Part shown: one piece after another, positions 1 to 3,583 of the stretch
How positions within the stretch are numbered: position 1 is the first letter of the stretch
How the letters are laid out: every line of letters starts with the position of its first letter
Source of the DNA: Treponema sp.
Lineage (GTDB): Bacteria > Spirochaetota > Spirochaetia > Treponematales > Treponemataceae
DNA length: 5,785 bases
NCBI GenBank assembly: GCA_014804085.1
Contig: JAAVAM010000012.1
Coordinates: 4,255 to 10,039 of the forward strand
Direction of reading: 5' to 3'
Translations under genes and position numbers: made by a program
The notes under the pieces: model-generated
Told to the model about the DNA's origin: nothing
What the model saw: only the letters and a program-made list of their open reading frames with translations
The model's database searches: none

Positions 1-339
1 ATTTTGTCCCCATATTGATCCATGGCGATTGAGTTTCGTTTCATACAACAGGCGATCTTTTGCTTCATCAAATATTCGCAATGTTCCAAATATCAAATCG
101 TCATCAACTCTTTTTATGCTCAAGCAGCAATCTATACGAAGTTCTTTTGCATCCAGTTTTATTTCTTTATGTCTATCGCAAACGTCAATTTCAACGCGCA
201 GAGGAACGCCCAAATCATTTTTCGCAGCAATTGCTATTTTCCAATGCGTCCGTTCATACAAAAACAAAGAGAGAAAAATCAATGCCAAGAAAGAAATGCT
301 GAAAATTACAAGCCGTGCAGAAAGTTTTCGTTTATCCAT
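1..339 (-). CDS. Membrane-anchored hypothetical protein, 3' end beyond window
   Basis: An open frame of 113 codons starts at ATG 339-337 and runs off the left edge without a stop. A GAGG Shine-Dalgarno (349-346, read on the minus strand) sits six bases upstream, which supports this start. The product begins MDKRKLSARL, then has one hydrophobic stretch at about residues 9-28 (rich in I, F, L), consistent with a signal anchor or uncleaved signal peptide. The visible remainder (residues 30-113) is soluble, charged and beta-rich looking, with a CC pair near residue 70, and would lie outside the inner membrane. I do not recognise the family. It lies downstream of the YARHG gene and the 91-residue gene on the same strand, so it may be the last gene of that transcript, but a 200-bp AT-rich gap with its own TATAAT-like sequence could mean separate transcription. 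The frame is real with good confidence; function unknown. Confidence 0.72.
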   Translation of the reverse strand, partial: MDKRKLSARLVIFSISFLALIFLSLFLYERTHWKIAIAAKNDLGVPLRVEIDVCDRHKEIKLDAKELRIDCCLSIKRVDDDLIFGTLRIFDEAKDRLLYETKLNRHGSIWGQN

Positions 340-347
340 ACAAAACC

Positions 348-458
348 TCATTTATATAACTGAATAAATCTAATTTCTTCTGTTTTTTCCCATAAATTAA
401 AGAAATGACTTTTTACGATTGCAGACAAAACAATAACATATTTCACAAAAATTTGCAT
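348..458 (-). CDS. Possible 36-residue hydrophobic small protein
   Basis: ATG 458-456 opens a 36-codon frame ending in TGA at 350-348, nine bases before the next gene's ATG and abutting its GAGG ribosome site. The product starts MQIFVKYVIVLSAIV, a short hydrophobic segment, followed by a charged and aromatic tail ending FIQLYK. Its ATG overlaps the TAA of a 24-codon frame (532-458) by one base (TAATG), the same junction type as the real gene pair at 1756. Against it: no Shine-Dalgarno is visible before 458, the region is AT-rich so open frames are common, and the sequence TTTATAATG could instead be a -10 box. It could be a leader peptide, the tail of a decayed gene, or chance. Confidence 0.22.
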   Translation of the reverse strand: MQIFVKYVIVLSAIVKSHFFNLWEKTEEIRFIQLYK

Positions 459-462
459 TATA
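457..462 (-). promoter_or_regulatory. Possible -10 box upstream of the left-edge gene
   Basis: The minus strand reads a perfect TATAAT at 462-457, in an AT-rich stretch about 120 bases before the left-edge gene's ATG. No recognisable -35 lies 16-18 bases further upstream (the hexamer there is CTCCAT), so this is a weak call. If used, transcription would start near 450 and leave a roughly 110-base leader containing the 36-codon frame. Confidence 0.25.
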
Positions 463-537
463 AATAAATCGTCTGTACAATGGAGCAGTTGATTACGTAA
501 CCGCCCGCGTCCGCCCAAAACGCCGCGCACATGCTTT

Positions 538-813
538 TCACTTCTTGCCGGATTTCCTCTTCTTTGCAACCGCAAGGATAACCACGGCGAGCAGGACTAC
601 CAAAGCCGCGCCGCCTGCACATGGAGCAACTGCCGCGTCCTTTTTTGTCTTTATGCCCATCTCTTCTGCGGAAGTCAGCTCCATCCCTTTTGCCGACTCC
701 AGACCGAGGTTTTCCCCTGATTCCATTGTCAAGTTGCGGCATTTTATCCTGATGCCGCCCAGCTCGTTTACGCTTTCAATGCTGCTTTCTGCCTGATTTC
801 TTCTTTCACTCAA
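538..813 (-). CDS. Small protein: octapeptide beta-helix-like repeat plus C-terminal membrane anchor
   Basis: A 91-codon frame starts at TTG 813-811 and overlaps the TGA stop of the YARHG gene (808-806) by 8 bases; an in-frame stop lies just upstream, so it cannot start earlier. Residues 27-58 form four perfect octads, NLTMESGE / NLGLESAK / GMELTSAE / EMGIKTKK, with aliphatic residues at positions 2 and 4 of each. That is the spacing of the triple beta-helix needles of phage gp5 and VgrG C-termini, though no VgrG core is present. Residues 67-83 are a hydrophobic helix (ALVVLLAVVILAV) followed by a basic KKRKSGKK tail, so the repeat would face outward and the C-terminus stay in the cytoplasm. 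No signal peptide is seen. Weak point: the AAGAGG upstream is too close to the TTG to be its ribosome site, so translation would rely on coupling; ATG 726-724 (62 codons) is an alternative but loses most of the first octad. Function unknown. Confidence 0.5.
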   Translation of the reverse strand: MSERRNQAESSIESVNELGGIRIKCRNLTMESGENLGLESAKGMELTSAEEMGIKTKKDAAVAPCAGGAALVVLLAVVILAVAKKRKSGKK

Positions 814-1756
814 ACCTCTTTATCAGCTCGATATTGTATCTGTCCGTTTCAGTCAGCAAATCATCGCTGTAATTGGGATTTTTCTTGTACCAGGTATAAC
901 ACTCCCAAAGAGACTGCAAGTCTACGCTCTTGAAGACCCTGCCGTGGCGGGCGTAGACGGCGTTCCTCATGAGACGGAGCCGGGCTTTGTCCAGGTCTTT
1001 CAAGTCCGCCTCCGTGAGTTTGGAATCCAGTTTTGAAAACTGTAAGCCGCTGTAGGCGAAGTAATCTTCTGGACAATATGCATTTCTTAGCTGTTCTTGG
1101 GTTACGGACTCGTCAAGGATGTAACGCTGTTCTGATGCCGACCAATAATAGAACTTATTAATAATTTGATTGTTTTTTATTTTATATGGAATCGAAAGGC
1201 CGCGTTTATTATTTATGATGCAAAACTTTAGAGAATCATTAAACAATAGTTTTGATTTAGATAAATGATTCATTGATTCATGAGAAAATGCATTGGATTC
1301 AAATAGTATAACTTCTGGCTCAATTCCTTCTATACGGAAACATGAATCTATTGAATCTTGAGTAAAGTATAAAACATCTACATCTCCATCATAATTAAAA
1401 TCCGAAAAGACCATAGTGGATTTATAAATATCATGAGGGATTTGTTTTCTTAAAATCGCATTATCAAATTCTTTATCTAAAATATAAACTGTACGAAAAT
1501 CTTTTATTAATTTATTATCTTTTATAACAAAAATTTTATTGCGTAGGACATCCTCTCCGATTTTATCATAATAAGGCTTAAAGCCCACTGAATATATATA
1601 AACCACATAATCATAGGTTGAAATGACACCTTGCTTAAAAACATAATCACTTTGATAATTTAACTTCTCTGCAAAAATTTGTTCATTAATATTTTCATTT
1701 GGAAAACAATATAAACTTAAAACTGCAATAAGTACAAATAAAACCTTTCTTTTCAT
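806..1756 (-). CDS. Secreted YARHG-domain protein
   Basis: 316 residues from ATG 1756-1754, with GGAG seven bases upstream; the ATG shares its A with the stop of the preceding gene (TAATG), so the two are translationally coupled. Residues 1-18 (KRK, then a hydrophobic core to YCF) are a signal peptide; Cys17 has Tyr before it, so a lipobox is unlikely. Residues 119-127 read DFNYDGDVD, the D-x-N-x-D-G-D-x-D calcium-loop pattern seen in FG-GAP/VCBS repeats and EF-hand-like loops. Residues about 235-316 are a YARHG domain: NAVYARHGRVF (265-275, YARHG at 268-272), then WYKKNPNYSDDLL and NIELIKRFE, all hallmarks of that extracellular domain, whose molecular role is not established. The YARHG-encoding DNA is GC-rich (71 of 120 bases at 901-1020) while the rest is about 25% GC, so the gene appears to be a recombinational chimera joined near residue 215-230. 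Domain call firm; biological role unknown. Confidence 0.9.
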   Translation of the reverse strand: MKRKVLFVLIAVLSLYCFPNENINEQIFAEKLNYQSDYVFKQGVISTYDYVVYIYSVGFKPYYDKIGEDVLRNKIFVIKDNKLIKDFRTVYILDKEFDNAILRKQIPHDIYKSTMVFSDFNYDGDVDVLYFTQDSIDSCFRIEGIEPEVILFESNAFSHESMNHLSKSKLLFNDSLKFCIINNKRGLSIPYKIKNNQIINKFYYWSASEQRYILDESVTQEQLRNAYCPEDYFAYSGLQFSKLDSKLTEADLKDLDKARLRLMRNAVYARHGRVFKSVDLQSLWECYTWYKKNPNYSDDLLTETDRYNIELIKRFE

Positions 1757-2289
1757 TATTCAACTCCATGTTTAGACTCTAACGTCACAATACTATCTGA
1801 TTTTGTCCCAGAAAAATTGTAATCCTCCCTAAATACTTGATTTTTATTTACATAAAAATGACAATTTTTAATCTTAGCTACACCGAAAGCATCTGACATA
1901 GTGAATTCACCGGTATTTTCCTTTGTAGATACATTACAGAGTTTAATATCCTTTATGTCTTTACAATTATTACATGGTCTTACTGTTGCATAATGAGGTG
2001 CACCAGCAGAAGGATTTTCCCAAGCAACTATAACCACATATCCTATATTTGGACTCTTCGAATAAGATTCACCATCTGTTATAAATAATGTAAATATATC
2101 GGAACTGTTTCCTATAACCAAATATATATTATCATATAATTTAAAACTGTCATAATATGTAAGATTATTAGCTCGTTCATAATCTTTCCATAAATTACAG
2201 TTTTTTCTTAAAAACAAGACTAAATCGTTTGAAAACAAAAATGTATTTAGGAAAAAATATAAAACTAAAACAAAGAGTTTCTTTTTCAT
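1756..2289 (-). CDS. Exported hypothetical protein paired with the YARHG protein
   Basis: 177 residues from ATG 2289-2287, preceded by GAGGAG eight bases upstream (minus strand). The N-terminus is a clear signal peptide: KKK, a hydrophobic core to residue 19, and a likely cut after FS before NDLVLF (residues 21-22). The mature part of about 155 residues has no family I recognise. Visible points are a CNNC pair in RPCNNCKDIKDIKLCNV (near residue 106), two further cysteines that could form disulfides outside the cytoplasm, and many aromatic and Asn residues. Its stop overlaps the start of the YARHG gene by one base, so the two exported proteins are made together and may work as a pair. The DNA is very AT-rich (15 of 60 bases GC at 2041-2100), unlike the right-hand operon, which suggests a different origin. 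A weak promoter guess (TTGACG 2443-2438, TTAACT 2420-2415) lies upstream. Confidence 0.83.
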   Translation of the reverse strand: MKKKLFVLVLYFFLNTFLFSNDLVLFLRKNCNLWKDYERANNLTYYDSFKLYDNIYLVIGNSSDIFTLFITDGESYSKSPNIGYVVIVAWENPSAGAPHYATVRPCNNCKDIKDIKLCNVSTKENTGEFTMSDAFGVAKIKNCHFYVNKNQVFREDYNFSGTKSDSIVTLESKHGVE

Positions 2290-2420
2290 TTTATATACTC
2301 CTCATGTTTTCCGTTCTCTTTTCTGCCATGGCTTCCGCCTCCGTGTTCCCTGCCGCGTTCTGCCGTTTCGCCGATGCTGGTCTGTTGTTGACTGCTATAA
2401 CGGCGTATCGTTTTAGTTAA
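2286..2420 (-). pseudogene. Possible 3' remnant of a lost gene upstream of the exported pair
   Basis: On the minus strand a GC-rich block (34 of 60 bases at 2341-2400) is open for 44 codons, from just after a TGA at 2423-2421 to a TGA at 2288-2286 that makes a 4-base ATGA overlap with the next gene's ATG. The frame has no ATG, GTG or TTG. Its end reads GREHGGGSHGRKENGKHEEY. A second frame (ending TAA eight bases earlier, with an internal ATG at 2330-2328) is also open and ends TEAEAMAEKRTENMRSI. ATGA junctions are typical of operon neighbours, so this may be the tail of a deleted gene. Chance cannot be excluded because the two open frames compete. Confidence 0.28.
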
Positions 2421-2478
2421 TCATATATCGTCGCGTTCGTCAATGGCAGGCAAGAGGATGCCCACCGACTGTGTTCGC

Positions 2479-2600
2479 ATTGTGCTATTGCCAATGTACG
2501 GCGTTTGCTATCGGCAATAGACAAACTTTGCTACCGTAAGTAGCACATATCGTGCTATAAGCAATAGACATTTTGTGCTGTAAACAATCGCACAGCACGA
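2479..2600. repeat. Repeat block A: 23-24-bp units with TGCTA core, each a small hairpin
   Basis: TGCTA (last copy TGCTG) recurs at 2483, 2506, 2529, 2553 and 2576, a spacing of 23, 23, 24 and 23 bp. Most units are also palindromic within themselves: GTTTGCTAT (2503-2511) faces ATAG-A-CAAAC (2517-2526), GCTAC (2530-2534) faces GTAGC (2540-2544), CTAT (2555-2558) faces ATAG (2564-2567), and GTGCTG (2575-2580) faces CAGCAC (2593-2598). Loops of the middle three are 5 nt. Units are diverged in sequence but not in length. Confidence 0.75.
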
Positions 2601-2669
2601 TTACGGGCAGGAACGCGACAATGTTCCCGCCGATTTTCGGGCGATTTATCCTGTATTTATGGAAGACGT

Positions 2670-2784
2670 TCTTTCATGTACATGTTGGAAGGTCTTTCAT
2701 GTAAGTGTTAGATATCCTTTCATGTAAATGATAGAGACCCTTTCATTGTAATGTTAGATGTCCTTTTATGTAAGTGTTGGAAAG
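2670..2784. repeat. Repeat block B: five 23-bp direct repeats
   Basis: Five head-to-tail units of exactly 23 bp start at 2670, 2693, 2716, 2739 and 2762. Consensus is roughly YCTTTCATGTAAGTGTTRGA with small variation; unit 1 has ACATG for AAGTG, unit 4 has ATTGTAATG. A degraded half unit (TGGAAGACG) may precede it at 2660. The 23-bp length is not a multiple of three, so this is not a coding repeat. Confidence 0.85.
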
Positions 2785-2993
2785 TGTTGCATTTAGAATA
2801 TTGAAAACATAACACTTGATTCTAAAATAGTACGAATTTTGCTTTCAACTCAAGCGTATTTTGACTTAAAATGCTATTGATTTTAACATAAAATGTTACT
2901 TGTTTGATGTTGAAATCAATAGCATTTCATCTTCAAATGAGTAACATTTCAACTTGAAATACAGTATGTATTTTGGATTGAAATACATACTGT
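2780..2993. repeat. Repeat block C: 22-24-bp framed units with variable, mutually complementary cores
   Basis: About nine units continue block B at the same period. Starts are about 2780, 2803, 2825, 2847, 2869, 2891, 2913, 2935, 2957 and 2981, where the last is incomplete. The best units follow AAAT-N7-ATTT-N7 (22 bp; the 2957 unit has 24). Cores differ but occur as reverse complements: GCTATTG (unit 2869) with CAATAGC (2913), GTTACTT (2891) with GAGTAAC (2935), and ACAGTATGT (2957) with ACATACTGT (2981). With the AT frames included this makes perfect inverted repeats of 15 bp (2869-2883 with 2913-2927), 10 bp (2891-2900 with 2940-2949) and 13 bp (2961-2973 with 2981-2993). Earlier units pair AAGTGTT (2782-2788) with AACACTT (2811-2817) and TTTAGAAT (2792-2799) with ATTCTAAA (2819-2826). 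Confidence 0.82.
2961..2993. repeat. 13-bp perfect hairpin at the end of block C
   Basis: ACAGTATGTATTT (2961-2973) and its exact reverse complement (2981-2993) enclose a 7-base loop, TGGATTG. It is followed at once by GGGAGGAG, a good Shine-Dalgarno match, and ATG at 3007. There is no T-run on either side, so it is not an ordinary intrinsic terminator. Confidence 0.8.
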
Positions 2994-3006
2994 GGGAGGA
3001 GTGTGT

Positions 3007-3183
3007 ATGATGATCTTTCGCTTATGTCAAAGCGGCTCTTTAATGCACGTGTTGGAACGGCTCATCCGCGCTTTTTCCTCATGCATTTTCCGCAAAAACT
3101 CGATAGCAGGTATAGGCTATAAATTTAAAATGTATAGCCTATACCGCATATCGTGCATAGGCTATACAGCATACCGTGTATAG
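3007..3183 (+). CDS. Doubtful 58-residue small protein
   Basis: ATG 3007-3009 (followed by a second ATG) lies five bases after GGGAGGAG (2994-3001), the best ribosome site in the intergenic region, and the frame stays open for 58 codons to TAG at 3181-3183. The first 35 residues (MMIFRLCQSGSLMHVLERL...) are mildly hydrophobic and amphipathic; the last 22 are encoded by repeat block D and are therefore just translated repeat (IGYKFKMYSLYRISCIGYTAYRV region). No family is recognised and no signal peptide is clear. It may be a remnant whose original 3' end was replaced by the repeat block, or chance. Confidence 0.2.
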   Translation: MMIFRLCQSGSLMHVLERLIRAFSSCIFRKNSIAGIGYKFKMYSLYRISCIGYTAYRV

Positions 3184-3189
3184 CCTATA
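3111..3189. repeat. Repeat block D: four alternating inverted copies of an 11-bp core
   Basis: TATAGGCTATA (3111-3121), its reverse complement TATAGCCTATA (3133-3143), CATAGGCTATA (3156-3166) and TATAGCCTATA (3179-3189) alternate in orientation at 22, 23 and 23 bp. Neighbouring copies can form stems of 10-11 bp with 11-13-base loops. Linkers carry a second weak repeat (GCATAT / GCATAC, and ATAAATTT at both ends). Confidence 0.85.
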
Positions 3190-3296
3190 AATTTTGAATT
3201 TCAAGATTGTATGTACGCTTTGACGTACCACTTCTTTTTTCTGCGGCGGTGTTCCCGCCCGTTCCTTGACACCCCAGACGCTATTCGCAACGATCA

Positions 3297-3435
3297 GCGG
3301 AGCGTCGAGGTATGTTGATTCGTGTGGAGGGTTTCATACCCCGACGCTCTGCGTCGTAATAAAGGGTATAAAACCCGACTGCAATACCTTATAAGAACAG
3401 CATACGCCGACGCGGAGCGTCGGGGTATGTTGATT
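3297..3435. repeat. REP-like GC-rich palindrome cluster
   Basis: A 24-bp sequence starting GCGGAGCGTCG and ending GGTATGTTGATT occurs at 3297-3320 and again at 3412-3435 with one mismatch. An inverted copy of its core (CATACCCCGACGCT...) lies between at 3335-3353, with 18 of 19 bases matching 3411-3429. Two compact hairpins are present: CGACGC-TCT-GCGTCG (3342-3356) and CCGACGC-GGA-GCGTCGG (3407-3423). This arrangement of direct and inverted short palindromes resembles REP/BIME or miniature-transposon elements that are dispersed in genomes. Confidence 0.7.
3329..3376. repeat. Nested long hairpin within the REP-like cluster
   Basis: GGGTTTCATACCC (3329-3341) pairs with GGGTATAAAACCC (3364-3376) over 13 positions with one mismatch, and encloses the CGACGC-TCT-GCGTCG hairpin (3342-3356) plus a 7-base one-sided bulge (TAATAAA). 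If the bulge were GG(G) this would be one perfect palindrome, so it looks like a slightly decayed copy of a symmetric element. Confidence 0.7.
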
Positions 3436-3503
3436 GCCGCTTTTCTCATGTATCCACTGGCAATGGACAAAAGGCAAGCCTGTTTTGGCAAAAAATCATA
3501 AAC

Positions 3504-3520
3504 CCTATTGACTAAATAGG
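3504..3520. promoter_or_regulatory. Putative operator 1, overlapping the -35
   Basis: CCTATT-GACTA-AATAGG is a 17-bp inverted repeat with 6-bp arms. It covers the -35 hexamer TTGACT, so a bound regulator would compete with RNA polymerase. A second copy of the same arms lies exactly 40 bp downstream. Confidence 0.55.
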
Positions 3521-3536
3521 ATATAAGATGTTTAAT
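3508..3536 (+). promoter_or_regulatory. Sigma70-type promoter of the UroD-like/amino acid ABC operon
   Basis: TTGACT (3508-3513, 5 of 6 to consensus) and TTTAAT (3531-3536, 5 of 6) are separated by exactly 17 bases. Transcription would start near 3543, leaving a roughly 40-base leader before ATG 3584. The promoter is embedded between two matching inverted repeats, so repression or activation there is likely. Confidence 0.68.
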
Positions 3537-3543
3537 TCTATAT

Positions 3544-3560
3544 CCTATTTTTCTGATAGG
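3544..3560. promoter_or_regulatory. Putative operator 2, at the presumed transcription start
   Basis: CCTATT-TTTCT-GATAGG repeats the operator 1 pattern (five of six arm positions pair) 40 bp downstream and sits from about +2. The inner arms of the two operators also form a 12-bp perfect inverted repeat, 3514-3525 with 3539-3550, centred on the -10 box. Confidence 0.55.
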
Positions 3561-3583
3561 AAATAGAAAATAAGGAGCATACT

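Larger units (their letters stand above)
2290..3583. other. Divergent repeat-rich intergenic region without a convincing gene
   Basis: About 1.3 kb separates the left minus-strand genes from the right plus-strand operon. It holds, in order: a GC-rich possible gene remnant (2286-2420), four blocks of 22-24-bp periodic repeats (2479-2600, 2670-2784, 2780-2993, 3111-3189), a GC-rich REP-like palindrome cluster (3297-3435), and the promoter with paired operators for the right-hand operon (3504-3560). Short non-repeat spacers lie at 2601-2669, 3010-3110, 3190-3296 and 3436-3503, where I see no gene, tRNA or terminator. A 9-bp inverted pair, GTCGCGTTC at 2430-2438 and GAACGCGAC at 2611-2619, flanks the first block. 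Confidence 0.8.

Noticed and set aside
2229..2420. Plus-strand 63-codon frame with a signal-peptide-like middle
   Set aside because: It lies opposite the start of the exported protein gene, has no ribosome site, and its hydrophobic look follows from the complementary strand's codons.
2415..2443. Promoter for the exported pair (TTGACG-N17-TTAACT, minus strand)
   Set aside because: The -35 is fair but the -10 matches only three of six positions, so I do not list it as a feature.
2670..2784. Iterons of a plasmid-type replication origin
   Set aside because: The 23-bp direct repeats fit iteron size, but there is no rep gene or DnaA box cluster in the window, and the neighbouring blocks use other sequences at the same period.
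2479..3189. CRISPR array
   Set aside because: Units are 22-24 bp in total with no constant repeat alternating with unique spacers, and no cas gene is in view; variable cores are complementary to each other rather than foreign-looking.
3294..3491. 65-codon minus-strand frame over the REP-like cluster
   Set aside because: It translates palindromic repeat DNA (Arg/Ser/Ala-rich) and has no supporting start context.
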